Source of the DNA: Anaerococcus vaginalis
GTDB taxonomy: Bacteria; Bacillota; Clostridia; Tissierellales; Peptoniphilaceae
Direction: 5' to 3'
Assembly (NCBI RefSeq): GCF_000307225.1
Contig: NZ_HE978618.1
Location: 140,778 to 204,777 of the forward strand
Length of the DNA: 64,000 nucleotides
Position numbers and translations under genes: made by a program. Below the pieces are notes generated by a model. That model was not told where the DNA came from and did no database searches. It was given only the letters and a program-made list of their open reading frames with translations. This document shows positions 25,127-33,740 of the stretch, one piece after another (the first letter of the stretch is position 1; each line of letters opens with the position of its first letter).

Positions 25127-27538
25127 TACTAAAACTTCCGTTTTTTCCTTTATTTTTTCTTTTTTATTTGAAAAATTTATTTTTCCTTCTTTTACTGTAA
25201 GATTTATTACCATATCTTTTGATAATTTTCCTTGCAAAATTTCTTCTGCCAATTGGTTGTCGATTTTATTTGTAATATGACGTTCAAGCGGCCTTGCTCC
25301 ATATTCTTTCGAAAATCCACCTTCTGATAATAGATCAACAACTCTCTTATTATAATTTATTTCTATTCCAAGATTTTCTAGCCTTTGTTTTGTTTTATCT
25401 AAGATAATTTTTGTAATTTCCTTGATTGCATCCTTATCAAGTGAATTAAACATAATTATATCGTCAAGTCTGTTTAAAAATTCTGGAGCAAAGGCATTTT
25501 TTATAGCCTTATTTATGATTTCTTTATTTGAATCATCAATTTCTTTTTCAACATCTCCTGTTCCAAATCCGATTTTTGCATTTTGTTTTAAAGATGAAAC
25601 TCCGACATTGCTGGTCATAATTATTATTGTATTTTTAAAATCAACAGTTCTTCCTTGGCCGTCTGTCAAACGTCCATCATCCAAAATTTGTAAAAGCAGA
25701 TTGAAAATATCTGGGTGAGCTTTTTCAATCTCGTCAAATAAAATTACAGAATATGGATGTTTTCTCACAGCTTCTGTAAGTTGTCCGCCTTCTTCATAGC
25801 CAACATATCCTGGAGGAGATCCAACAAGTCTTGATACAGCAAATTTTTCCATATATTCACTCATATCCATTCTTATTAAATTGTCCACATCTCCAAATAA
25901 ATTTTTTGCCAAAGATTTTGCAAGATATGTTTTACCAACTCCTGTTGGTCCTACAAAAATAAATGAACCTATTGGTTTTTTTGGATCTTTTAAGCCAACT
26001 CTTGCTCTTTTTATGGCTTGAGAAACTGAATCAATCGCCTTATCTTGACCTATAACTTCTTTTTTAAGATCAATATCAAGATCCATATATTTTTGCTTTT
26101 CATCTTCTGTTAATTTTGTTATTGGAACTTTTGACCATGATGAAACAATTTTTGCAACTTCATCAAAGGAAATTTTTAAATCCATTTTCTTTTCTTCTTT
26201 TTCTTTTTCGAATTTTTCTCTTGTTTCATTTATTTTATCTCTTAGGCTTGCAGCTTTTTCAAAATTTTGCTCATTTATAGCCTGATTTTTTTCTTCAAAA
26301 AGCTTATTTAGAATTTCCTTATTTGAAACTTGGTCCTTATTTTCCTTGTAATTTTTTATTCTTTCTTTTGAACAAGCCTCATCGATTACATCAATCGCCT
26401 TATCTGGCAAGAACCTATCTTGTATATATCTTTGTGATAAGTATACGGCAGCCTTTATGGCATCATCTGTAATTTCCACCTTGTGGTGGTCTTCGTACTT
26501 ATCTTTTAATCCTTCAATTATTTTTATTGTGTCTTCTTTATTTGGCTCTTCAACATAAACTGGTTGCATTCTTCTAGTTAAGGCTTGGTCTTTTTCAACG
26601 TGTTTTCTATATTCATCAATGGTTGTTGCACCGATAATTTGAATATCGCCTTTTGCCAAAATTGGTTTTAAAATATTTGCCGCATCCATAGAACCTTCGC
26701 TTGCTCCAGCTCCCAAAACCATATGAAATTCGTCGATAAATAAAATTACATCTTCTCTATCTTCAAGCTCTTCAAATAATTTTTTAAGCCTATCTTCAAA
26801 ATCTCCACGATATTTTGTTCCTGCAATCATACTTGCAAGATCAAGGGCAACGATAGTTTTTCCCTTCATAACAAGAGGAATTTTTCCTTCAACAATTCTT
26901 TGAGCAAGTCCTTCAATTATTGCCGTTTTTCCAACTCCTGGATCTCCAATTAGGATCGGATTATTTTTTGTTCTTCTTAGAAGAATTTGTATAATTCTTT
27001 CAACTTCTTCTTCTCTTCCAATAAGAGGATCAATTTTTCCAGCCTCTGCCATTTCATTTAGGTTTTTGGCAAATTTTTTTAAATTTTCTCCCAAATTATT
27101 GGTTGAATTTGATGATTTTTCCTCATTTTGCAAACGAATTAGCTTATCTCTAATAATTTTTTTGTCCAAACCTGATAGCATAAACATTAAATTTGTAAAT
27201 GAATCATCATCATTTAAAATTGCAAGCAAAACATCTTCCTCGCTTGCAGAAACTTTTTTTCTTTTTTGTGCAAAAACTCTTGCCCTATCTAAAATTTGTC
27301 TTACTTTATCAGAATATTCTTTTGCAGGTCTTACAGCAGATCCCTTGCCGATATTATTTATTACAATCGATCTTAAAAGTTCGTAATTTGCACCAGCTTC
27401 TTCCAAAGCCTTTGTAGCAAGAGAACCTGTTTTCATAAGCGCCAAAAGCAAATGTTCTACACCTATATAATCATGGCTAAGAGAATAAGATTCCCTCCTG
27501 GCTTGACCTGTCAGCCTATTTAATTTATTATTTTCCAT
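25124..27538 (-). CDS. clpC: ATP-dependent Clp protease ATP-binding subunit ClpC
   Basis: An 804-residue AAA+ unfoldase: a double Clp-N repeat (residues 1-140), first ATPase with Walker A GDPGVGKTA near 205, a middle domain with a UVR-like segment (NEQNFEKAASLRDKINE, about 418), second ATPase with GPTGVGKTY near 535, and VGYEEGGQLTEAVRKHPYSVI. It unfolds substrates for ClpP. It is the last gene of the ctsR-mcsA-mcsB-clpC operon; its ATG lies directly against the McsB stop codon. The CtsR box at 29569-29585 implies heat and stress induction. Confidence 0.95.
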   Translation of the reverse strand: MENNKLNRLTGQARRESYSLSHDYIGVEHLLLALMKTGSLATKALEEAGANYELLRSIVINNIGKGSAVRPAKEYSDKVRQILDRARVFAQKRKKVSASEEDVLLAILNDDDSFTNLMFMLSGLDKKIIRDKLIRLQNEEKSSNSTNNLGENLKKFAKNLNEMAEAGKIDPLIGREEEVERIIQILLRRTKNNPILIGDPGVGKTAIIEGLAQRIVEGKIPLVMKGKTIVALDLASMIAGTKYRGDFEDRLKKLFEELEDREDVILFIDEFHMVLGAGASEGSMDAANILKPILAKGDIQIIGATTIDEYRKHVEKDQALTRRMQPVYVEEPNKEDTIKIIEGLKDKYEDHHKVEITDDAIKAAVYLSQRYIQDRFLPDKAIDVIDEACSKERIKNYKENKDQVSNKEILNKLFEEKNQAINEQNFEKAASLRDKINETREKFEKEKEEKKMDLKISFDEVAKIVSSWSKVPITKLTEDEKQKYMDLDIDLKKEVIGQDKAIDSVSQAIKRARVGLKDPKKPIGSFIFVGPTGVGKTYLAKSLAKNLFGDVDNLIRMDMSEYMEKFAVSRLVGSPPGYVGYEEGGQLTEAVRKHPYSVILFDEIEKAHPDIFNLLLQILDDGRLTDGQGRTVDFKNTIIIMTSNVGVSSLKQNAKIGFGTGDVEKEIDDSNKEIINKAIKNAFAPEFLNRLDDIIMFNSLDKDAIKEITKIILDKTKQRLENLGIEINYNKRVVDLLSEGGFSKEYGARPLERHITNKIDNQLAEEILQGKLSKDMVINLTVKEGKINFSNKKEKIKEKTEVLV

Positions 27539-28506
27539 TATCTAGCCTCCATATATGAATTGAAAAATTCATATCTTTCACTATCACGATTACCCTTGTA
27601 CTTATCCTTTGTAATATTAAAAATCAAATAATCAATTTCTTGATTTGATAATTTTGTCCTAAAACCTAAAATATTATATTTTTTCAAATCATAAAGACAA
27701 TTTACCATACTAGTTAAAGTCTTTAGATTTTTACTTTCCAAATTATTTTCCAAAATTTTTATCGAATCTTTTATATCATCATCATTTAATCCATTTAAAC
27801 TTTGAAAATCTCTCCTAAATCTTCTCTCATTTCTTATAATTATATCAAGATTTTCTTCAAAATTTTCCAAGTATTCGTCCATTTTATCCCTATAATTTCC
27901 GAAATTTTTTAAGATATAAATATCATCATCATAGGATTTATAATATTCTGGAACAAATCTTGTTAGATAAATTCCATCATGAGCAAGGCTTGATTTTAAA
28001 GTTAGGTAGGCTTGAGTGTTATCCAAAAGCCCAAATAAAAATAATTTCAACCTTATTTCAACTCCATTTCCAGAATTTCTCCCAAAACTTGTAAGATAGC
28101 CATATTTAAGAGAAAATGAAAATTCAAATTTTTTATCCAATTCCTCTTCAACTTCCATAGCCTTTTCATAGGCAAGCTTTATATCTTCCCCAAAATTTGA
28201 AATATTTATGGAAATATGATCACTATCATTTATAACAAGTGTATAATCATCTTTAAAAACAAGACCAACTACAGCTTCCTTATTTTTAGAATCAGAAGAA
28301 ATTATCCCTGCATTTATAAGTTTATTTAAAGTATTTTCATCTATCTCATCAAGAAGTATCAATTCATCCCCATAAATCTCCCTAAATTTTTCAATAATTT
28401 CAAGAGAATCTTTTTCACAAAGGGTAATAGGAAAATTGTATCCTTCAATATTTCTTTTCAAAGATAAGTTATTTTCAAGTATTATGTCCTTGTAATAATC
28501 TATCAA
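27538..28506 (-). CDS. mcsB: McsB-family protein lacking the arginine-kinase catalytic residues
   Basis: 322 residues, shorter than the roughly 360 of active McsB. The fold is recognisable: IILENNLSLKRNIEGYNFP (8-26) aligns with the SSRIRLARN region, NDSDHIS (93-99) with NEEDHIR, and GYLTSFGRNSGNG (136-148) with GYLTSCPTNVGTG. The substrate/ATP arginines of SSRIR are replaced by NNLSL, the conserved Cys by Phe141, the NEED acid pair by NDSD, and the RGIYGEGSE loop is not conserved. It is therefore probably a pseudokinase adaptor for CtsR/ClpC rather than an arginine kinase. It overlaps mcsA by 4 bp. Confidence 0.85.
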   Translation of the reverse strand: MIDYYKDIILENNLSLKRNIEGYNFPITLCEKDSLEIIEKFREIYGDELILLDEIDENTLNKLINAGIISSDSKNKEAVVGLVFKDDYTLVINDSDHISINISNFGEDIKLAYEKAMEVEEELDKKFEFSFSLKYGYLTSFGRNSGNGVEIRLKLFLFGLLDNTQAYLTLKSSLAHDGIYLTRFVPEYYKSYDDDIYILKNFGNYRDKMDEYLENFEENLDIIIRNERRFRRDFQSLNGLNDDDIKDSIKILENNLESKNLKTLTSMVNCLYDLKKYNILGFRTKLSNQEIDYLIFNITKDKYKGNRDSERYEFFNSYMEAR

Positions 28507-29084
28507 TTTCTCACCTTCATATTCAATTCATCTATTTTTTCTTTTAGATCTTGAGCTTTCTCAAAATCTTCTATTTCAACTGATTTTTGCAACTGTTCTT
28601 GCAAACTTTTAATTTTTATTGCCACTTCTCTGAAATCTCTGTGTTTTTTCGGAAATTTTCCATCATATTTTTTCAAATTATTTACAGCCTTTAAAATTTC
28701 TCCAGTAAGTTTTTTGTCAATTTCATAGCAATATGGGCATCCAAAAACACCCGTTTTTATATTTGTAAAAGTATTTCCACATTTTGGACAAGTTTCTTCT
28801 TTTAATGATGAAAAATAATCATAAGCATAATTATTTTTGGAAATTTTATAATCATAATAAGAATCAATAATTTGATCAAGGCTTGGAACAAATTTTTCAA
28901 CTAAACTTTTCCAATCAAAATCATTTATATCAATATTCTTCTCATTTCCATCAAAAAGAAAACTTGAATCTGTCTTGGATAATTTTTCCATACAAGAATT
29001 GCATAAGTGAAAATTATGTTCTATTCCATTTATAATTGCTTTTACAGTTACATCTGCTTCATTATCGCACCTATCGCACTTCAT
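28503..29084 (-). CDS. mcsA: McsA, zinc-finger/UVR activator of the CtsR/ClpC system
   Basis: 193 residues with four CxxC pairs: CDRC (3-6), CNSC (about 28), CPKC and CPYC (about 99 and 114), as in McsA zinc fingers. The C-terminal UVR motif is QKSVEIEDFEKAQDLKEKIDELN. McsA normally activates McsB and delivers it to CtsR and ClpC. Here the kinase partner looks inactive, so McsA may work mainly as a ClpC or CtsR adaptor. ATG 29084 has GGAG upstream and the gene follows ctsR directly. Confidence 0.92.
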   Translation of the reverse strand: MKCDRCDNEADVTVKAIINGIEHNFHLCNSCMEKLSKTDSSFLFDGNEKNIDINDFDWKSLVEKFVPSLDQIIDSYYDYKISKNNYAYDYFSSLKEETCPKCGNTFTNIKTGVFGCPYCYEIDKKLTGEILKAVNNLKKYDGKFPKKHRDFREVAIKIKSLQEQLQKSVEIEDFEKAQDLKEKIDELNMKVRN

Positions 29085-29086
29085 AT

Positions 29087-29551
29087 TTAACTCCTTATTA
29101 GAAAGCTAAGTAAAATATTTTTTACTATATCATGCCTTACTAAATTTCTCTTATTTTTTTCTACATTCATAAGGGACTTATCAAGGATAGCATAAACTGA
29201 AATTCCCAATTCTTTTTCGTCCATATAGCCCTTGTTAAATAATTCTGTAAAAAAACTTTTCGCCCTTTCTTCAGTTAATTCTTTATCTAAATTTTTAATA
29301 ATATATTTTATATAATCATCTTCATCTTCAACTATAGTAATAATTCTTATAAAACCGTTGCCGCCTCTTTTGCTTTCGATAAGATATCCGTTATAAGGGG
29401 TAAATCTTGTTGAAAGCACATAATTAATTTGGCTAGGAGAACACTCAAACCTTGTTGCCAAATCATTTCTCCCGATTTCAACAAAACCATCTTGAGTATC
29501 TTCCAAAAGAGTTTTTAAAAATTTTTCTATATCAGACGTTAGTCCTGCCAT
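29087..29551 (-). CDS. ctsR: Transcriptional repressor CtsR
   Basis: 154 residues with the winged helix-turn-helix GFVEIGRNDLATRFECSPSQINYVLSTRFTPYNGYLIESKRGGNGFIRI (about 22-70), including the glycine-rich wing RGGNG that senses heat in CtsR. It represses the clp operon by binding the heptad repeat found upstream of its own gene. It is the first gene of the four-gene operon. Confidence 0.95.
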   Translation of the reverse strand: MAGLTSDIEKFLKTLLEDTQDGFVEIGRNDLATRFECSPSQINYVLSTRFTPYNGYLIESKRGGNGFIRIITIVEDEDDYIKYIIKNLDKELTEERAKSFFTELFNKGYMDEKELGISVYAILDKSLMNVEKNKRNLVRHDIVKNILLSFLIRS

Positions 29552-29568
29552 AGATTTACCTCGATTTC

Positions 29569-29585
29569 TTTGACTTTCTCTGACC
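29569..29585 (-). promoter_or_regulatory. CtsR operator
   Basis: On the - strand, GGTCAGAGAAAGTCAAA, 18 bp upstream of the ctsR start. It matches the known CtsR direct heptad (GGTCAAA-N3-AGTCAAA) with one mismatch. This supports autoregulation of the operon. Confidence 0.85.
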
Positions 29586-29688
29586 TTTAATATAATAAAT
29601 AAAGATTCTCTAATGAATCTTATTTTTATTGTACACTAAATTACTATAGATTCAAGAATGATAAGATTAATGAAAATTTCAAAATAAA

Positions 29689-29740
29689 AAAACAAGGCAA
29701 AATATTTTAAAATTTTCAAAATATTCTATCCTTGTTTTTA
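29689..29740. terminator. Hairpin terminator after the YugP-family gene
   Basis: AAAACAAGG, an AT-rich interior that itself pairs (AAAATATTTT/AAAATATT), CCTTGTTTTT. It lies 3 bp past the stop codon of the 29743-30429 gene on the - strand. Confidence 0.7.
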
Positions 29741-29742
29741 CT

Positions 29743-30429
29743 TTAATCATCTCGTCTATTTCCAAATAAAATCCAAAGTCTTAAAAATTGAAGTGCAGTA
29801 GAAATTGTTGCTGCAACATAAGTTAAGGCTGCAGATTTTAGCATATCTTTTGCATAATCATTTTCAACTCCAACAAGCATACCAGATTCTTTTAAAACCC
29901 TTAAAGCTCTTTTTGATGCATCAAATTCTACAGGAAGAGTTATAATTTGAAAAATCAATACAAAAGAAAATAATAAAATTCCAATACTAATTAATTTTCC
30001 CATTGAAAGAAAAATTCCCAACAAAATCATAGGAAAAGATAATTTTGATCCAAGATTTACAGCAGGAACTATATAGGATTTAATCCTAAGAGGAATATAT
30101 CCTTCTTTGTATTGAATAACATGTCCACACTCGTGAGCTGCAACCGCAAGAGATGCAATTGAAGTGTCAGTCATAGAAGTTTCCGATAAGGCAATTTCCT
30201 TACTAATAGGATTAAAATAATCAGACAAGGATCCCCTTATTTTTTTGATTGATATGTCATTATAAGAATTTGTACTTAAAATATATCTTGCCGCATCAAA
30301 ACCCGTTATAGATTTTTGAGTTTTTATTTTTTTATATTTATCAAATTTTCTTTGAATATTAGCTTGAGCCAAACTACTTATAAGAAATCCTATCAAGACT
30401 AATACATAAGTCCTATCAAAATAAAACAT
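29743..30429 (-). CDS. Neutral zinc metallopeptidase, YugP family
   Basis: A 228-residue membrane protein with an N-terminal helix (YVLVLIGFLISSLAQA), the zinc-binding HECGH motif (an HExxH variant, about residue 103) in AVAAHECGHVIQYKEGYIP, and membrane segments around 125-160 and 200-220. PVEFDASKRAL near 175 is a further conserved YugP stretch. It is a membrane-embedded peptidase of unknown substrate. It is a single-gene unit. Confidence 0.88.
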   Translation of the reverse strand: MFYFDRTYVLVLIGFLISSLAQANIQRKFDKYKKIKTQKSITGFDAARYILSTNSYNDISIKKIRGSLSDYFNPISKEIALSETSMTDTSIASLAVAAHECGHVIQYKEGYIPLRIKSYIVPAVNLGSKLSFPMILLGIFLSMGKLISIGILLFSFVLIFQIITLPVEFDASKRALRVLKESGMLVGVENDYAKDMLKSAALTYVAATISTALQFLRLWILFGNRRDD

Positions 30430-30600
30430 AATTTTCTCCTTTTATTTTTTTCAATATACTATAGGGATATTTTATTTCAAATAATTAAAGAAATTATGAT
30501 AAAAAAATAAAATACAAGAAAATTAAAATATAAAAATAATAAAAGAGATCTCTTGATTTTTATTTGTAAAAAAAATTAAATGAATTCTTGGGAGATTTTT

Positions 30601-30720
30601 GCAAAAATAAAAAGACCCTTTTGGGTCTTTTTATAATATAGAAAAGAATAAGTTAGTCCTAGTTTTCTATAGGGAAAACTATAAGGAATTAATAATGAAA
30701 AACCTAGCTATTTACTAGCT
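30601..30720 (-). ncRNA. Candidate small RNA of about 110-120 nt
   Basis: On the - strand a near-ideal extended promoter (TTTGCA at 30750-30755, 17-bp spacer, TG-C-TATAAT at 30727-30732) is followed by about 100 nt without a usable open frame. It ends in a strong intrinsic terminator (AAAAAGACCC AAAA GGGTCTTTTT at 30609-30632, then ATTTTTGC). Internal hairpins are visible: AGCTAG TAAAT AGCT and AGTTTTC CCTATA GAAAACT. It lies between ktrA and the YugP gene; the YugP start is 180 bp further on, so a leader is possible but less likely. I do not recognise an RNA family. Confidence 0.5.
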
Positions 30721-30834
30721 AATATTATTATAGCACGTTTTTTTAAAAATGCAAACTTTTTTTCGATTTTTTTACATCCTTTTAATTTCAATGCTTATAA
30801 GATAAATTTTCGTTTTCCCATTTTTTTGATTTTT

Positions 30835-31500
30835 TTATTTATACTTATCAACTTCTTTTTGAAGTTTTTCTGCATGCTCACTATCGCCAAGCAAAACTAA
30901 GGTATCTTCTTTTCTTATTTTCCAATTTGCATCAGGATTTATTACCAATTCTCCGTCTCTTTTATAAGCTATAACCATCATTTTATATTTTTTTCTAAAA
31001 TCTATTTCTATTAATGTTTTTCCAATAATATCTTTGAAGGCTTTTAACTCTAACATAGAATACTCATCAGAAAAATGGAAAAATTGAAGAAGATTTGATC
31101 CTGCAATACTTCTTGCAAGTTTTTCGCCCATATCTATTTCCGGGAAAATTATTTGGTCTGCTCCGATTTTTTTCAAAATTCTTGCATGGTTTTTTGAAGT
31201 TGCTTTGGCTATAATTTTTTCTACATTATGATCTTTTGCAAAAAGCGTTGCTGCCATAGATGCTTCAAGACTTTCTCCTGTTGCAATTACTGCCACATCA
31301 AAATTTCCCATACCCAATTCTTCAAGGGCATTATCATTTGCTATATCGCATTGAACAGCACTTGTTACTTTATCAGAAATATTTTGAACTAAATCATAAT
31401 CTTTATCGACTGCCATAACCTCAATGCCATCTTCAAAAAGTTTTGTTGCAACTCTTTCTCCAAATCTTCCAAGTCCTAAAACTATTACATTTTTTATCAT
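30835..31500 (-). CDS. ktrA: Ktr potassium uptake regulatory subunit KtrA (RCK domain)
   Basis: 221 residues with the Rossmann nucleotide-binding VLGLGRFGERVATKL (residues 5-20), DKDYDLVQ at 33-40, and a C-terminal RCK/TrkA-C domain beginning near 140 (MLELKAFKDIIGKTLIEIDFRKKYKMMVIAYKRDG). It forms the cytosolic gating ring that binds ATP/ADP and, in some species, c-di-AMP in the C-terminal domain. It is encoded 9 bp downstream of ktrB. Confidence 0.94.
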   Translation of the reverse strand: MIKNVIVLGLGRFGERVATKLFEDGIEVMAVDKDYDLVQNISDKVTSAVQCDIANDNALEELGMGNFDVAVIATGESLEASMAATLFAKDHNVEKIIAKATSKNHARILKKIGADQIIFPEIDMGEKLARSIAGSNLLQFFHFSDEYSMLELKAFKDIIGKTLIEIDFRKKYKMMVIAYKRDGELVINPDANWKIRKEDTLVLLGDSEHAEKLQKEVDKYK

Positions 31501-31509
31501 TTTTTTCTC

Positions 31510-32868
31510 CTAACCTATACTAATATTTGCTTCTGGATATCTTATATATTTTGTAGTTGATTTAAGTCCAATTGAATAAGCCATAGTCATAGGTCCAATT
31601 CTTCCCAAATACATACTTATAGTTATCAAAATTTTTCCAAGATTTGAAAAATCTTCAGTAATTCCCCTACTTGCTCCAACTGTTCCAAAAGCTGATGCAA
31701 CTTCGTAAGAAATATCAATTACTTTAAAATTTTCGCTCAAGGACAAAATAAAAATCACTAAAAATATAAGTCCCATATAAACCATTATGATGGCAAGAGC
31801 CTTTCTAATAGTTTTTGAATCAATATGTTTATTAAAAATTGTTACTTCATCTTCTTCTTTAAAAATTGAAATTGTTGATAAGACTAAAACACCAAAAGTT
31901 GTAGTTTTTAATCCACCAGCAGTTGAGCCTGGAGAGCCACCTATAACCATCAAAACTATCAATAATAAAACACTTGTATCATACATTTGATTTAATTTTA
32001 CAGAATAAAATCCAGCAGTCCTTGCAGAAATTGATTGAAAGGCTGATTGCATTATAGAATTTTTTATTCCTTCTTGGTACAAAACTCCACCAACTTGTCT
32101 TTCAATTAAATAAAAAGCAAGAGTTCCTATGACAATAAGAAATGCACTTATTATCAAAACTAATTTAGCGTGAGTTGATAATTTTTTAAAAGATCTTTTT
32201 CTAAAGATTTCAGCTGTAACCATAAAACCAAGTCCACCAACTACAATTAGACTCATAAGGGTTAAATTTACTAATTTATCATTTCTATAAGGATAAATTG
32301 AATCTCCCAAAAGATCAAATCCCGCATTACAAAAAGCTGAAATTGAATGGAATATTGAATACCACCATCCTTTTACAAAGCCAAAAATTGGCACAAAACG
32401 AAAAGACAATAAAAAAGCTCCAAAAAATTCCACCAAGAAAGTAAAAACTAAAACATATCTAAATAATTTCATAATTCCTTTAAGGGTGCTAATATTTAGT
32501 TGCTCCTTTAAAATTTGCCTTGATTTTAATCCAATTTTTTTTCTCAAAAGTAAGGGAAAAAGTGTTGCCAAAGTCATAACACCAAGTCCACCAATTTGGA
32601 TTAAAAATAAAATCAAAATATGTCCGCAAGTATTCCAATGCTCTGCAGTATTTACAGTAGTAAGACCTGTAACACAAGATGCCGATGCCGCTACAAAAAT
32701 TGCATCAATCAGATTTGTAGACTTTCCACTTCTTGTAAAAATTGGCAAAGATAAAATACATCCTCCTACAATAATTAAAATTGCAAAACCCAAAGTTAAA
32801 TATAAGGGAGGATTTGAAGTAATCTTATCAGACAATTTCTCCAAATAATTTTTTCTAATATTTCTCAT
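31510..32868 (-). CDS. ktrB: Ktr potassium uptake membrane subunit KtrB (TrkH family)
   Basis: A 452-residue, four-fold pseudo-repeat channel-like protein. P-loop regions include AASASCVTGLTTVNTAEHWN (about 52-71), SAFCNAGFDLLGDS (about 180), ISARTAGFYSV near 285 and SAFGTVGASRGITEDF near 395, each with the conserved glycine of the selectivity filter. It imports K+, coupled to Na+ in several species. With KtrA it makes a complete uptake system. Its ATG overlaps the stop of a possible 22-codon upstream ORF. Confidence 0.95.
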   Translation of the reverse strand: MRNIRKNYLEKLSDKITSNPPLYLTLGFAILIIVGGCILSLPIFTRSGKSTNLIDAIFVAASASCVTGLTTVNTAEHWNTCGHILILFLIQIGGLGVMTLATLFPLLLRKKIGLKSRQILKEQLNISTLKGIMKLFRYVLVFTFLVEFFGAFLLSFRFVPIFGFVKGWWYSIFHSISAFCNAGFDLLGDSIYPYRNDKLVNLTLMSLIVVGGLGFMVTAEIFRKRSFKKLSTHAKLVLIISAFLIVIGTLAFYLIERQVGGVLYQEGIKNSIMQSAFQSISARTAGFYSVKLNQMYDTSVLLLIVLMVIGGSPGSTAGGLKTTTFGVLVLSTISIFKEEDEVTIFNKHIDSKTIRKALAIIMVYMGLIFLVIFILSLSENFKVIDISYEVASAFGTVGASRGITEDFSNLGKILITISMYLGRIGPMTMAYSIGLKSTTKYIRYPEANISIG

Positions 32869-32933
32869 ATTCTTTCCTTTGTTATAATAAAAATAAATTT
32901 AAGGCCTCCAGTAATTCCAAAGGCATATCTCAT
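32865..32933 (-). CDS. Possible leaderless upstream ORF coupled to ktrB
   Basis: A 22-codon frame starting MRYAFGITGGLKF begins 5 bases after a TATAAT -10 box (32939-32944, - strand), so the transcript may start at its ATG. Its TGA overlaps the ktrB ATG as ATGA. No good -35 is obvious at the standard distance. It could be a translational-coupling leader peptide or chance. Confidence 0.3.
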   Translation of the reverse strand: MRYAFGITGGLKFIFIITKERI

Positions 32934-33055
32934 CTAATATTATACCCTAGAAAATAAAAGTCAATAATAAAGAAAAAACCAAAGCGAAACCATAAAAAAA
33001 ATCTATTATTTTAAAAAAATTTTGGGTATAATTTTAAAAAATATGAGGAGCTTTT

Positions 33056-33556
33056 ATGAAAAAATATTATTTTAAAGAAAAATTTTTTAAAATTACAGAT
33101 AAGTATCCAATTTTAGATGAAAATGGAAATGAAGCTTATTTTTTTGACCAAGATTTTAAATTTGTAGGCTATCAGGCAAAATTAAAAGATATGCAAGGAA
33201 ATGTTTTATTTAATATTTCCAAAAAAATATTTTCTTTCCTCCAAACTTATTATGTAGATTTTTATGATGGAAGTCATATGGAAATCAATCAAAAATTATC
33301 TTTTTTAAAAAGAAAGGTCGAAATCAATTACCAAGGCGAAAATTTTTCACTAAAGGGATCTATAATGGATCACGATTTTGAGGTTTATTATAAAAATAAT
33401 TTGATCGCTGAAATGAACAAGAAATTTTTTGCCCTTACCGACCAATACGAGCTTACGATTTATAATGAAGATTTTACTTTGCTTTTGATTGCTCTTTGTC
33501 TTTGTGTAAATGAAATGAAAGATAGGGACGATGCAGCAGCTGCATCTAGCAATTAA
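33056..33556 (+). CDS. LURP-one/YxjI-type (tubby-like fold) protein
   Basis: 166 residues with no signal peptide. The run of short beta strands DENGNEAYFFDQDFKFVGYQAKLKDMQGNVLFNISKK, followed by YYVDFYDGSHMEINQK and GSIMDHDFEVYYKNNLIAEMNKK, ending in a hydrophobic helix (YELTIYNEDFTLLLIALCLCVNEM), is the LURP-one-related 12-strand barrel pattern. Proteins of this family are cytoplasmic and mostly uncharacterised. AGGAGC precedes the ATG. It lies upstream of the manganese-riboswitch-controlled ATPase but has its own transcript. Confidence 0.8.
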   Translation: MKKYYFKEKFFKITDKYPILDENGNEAYFFDQDFKFVGYQAKLKDMQGNVLFNISKKIFSFLQTYYVDFYDGSHMEINQKLSFLKRKVEINYQGENFSLKGSIMDHDFEVYYKNNLIAEMNKKFFALTDQYELTIYNEDFTLLLIALCLCVNEMKDRDDAAAASSN

Positions 33557-33558
33557 AA

Positions 33559-33586
33559 TTGATTTTTTTAATATTTGATATATAAT
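33559..33586 (+). promoter_or_regulatory. Promoter of the riboswitch-ATPase transcript
   Basis: TTGATT (33559-33564), a 16-bp spacer and TATAAT (33581-33586) place the transcription start near 33593, just before the aptamer. Confidence 0.7.
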
Positions 33587-33592
33587 TATATC

Positions 33593-33695
33593 AACAAGAG
33601 GGAGTAGCTTAATTATTCAATCGTCATTACGGTTTAACCCGGTTGGATAAACCATTTGGTAGCAAGACTTTTGGCTTATGCCAGAAGTCTTTTCT
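33593..33695 (+). ncRNA. yybP-ykoY (Mn2+) riboswitch with expression-platform terminator
   Basis: Conserved aptamer elements are in order: AGGGAGTAGC (33599-33608), TCGTCATTACGG (33621-33632), AACCCGGTTGG (33636-33646) and the 3' AGCAAGAC (33661-33668). The platform hairpin AAGACTTTTGGC TTAT GCCAGAAGTCTTTT follows and shares its 5' arm with the aptamer closing helix. This is the layout of the yybP-ykoY family, which binds Mn2+ and lets transcription continue. Placement before a P-type cation ATPase is typical of the yoaB-type Mn exporters. Confidence 0.88.
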
Positions 33696-33740
33696 TTTTG
33701 TAAAGAAAAAATAAAAATTTAAAATTTTAAGGAGGTAGGA

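Noticed and set aside
32870..33050. A c-di-AMP (ydaO-type) riboswitch upstream of ktrB.
   Set aside because: The 5' region between the -10 box and ktrB is only about 65 nt, too short for the aptamer, and lacks its conserved segments.
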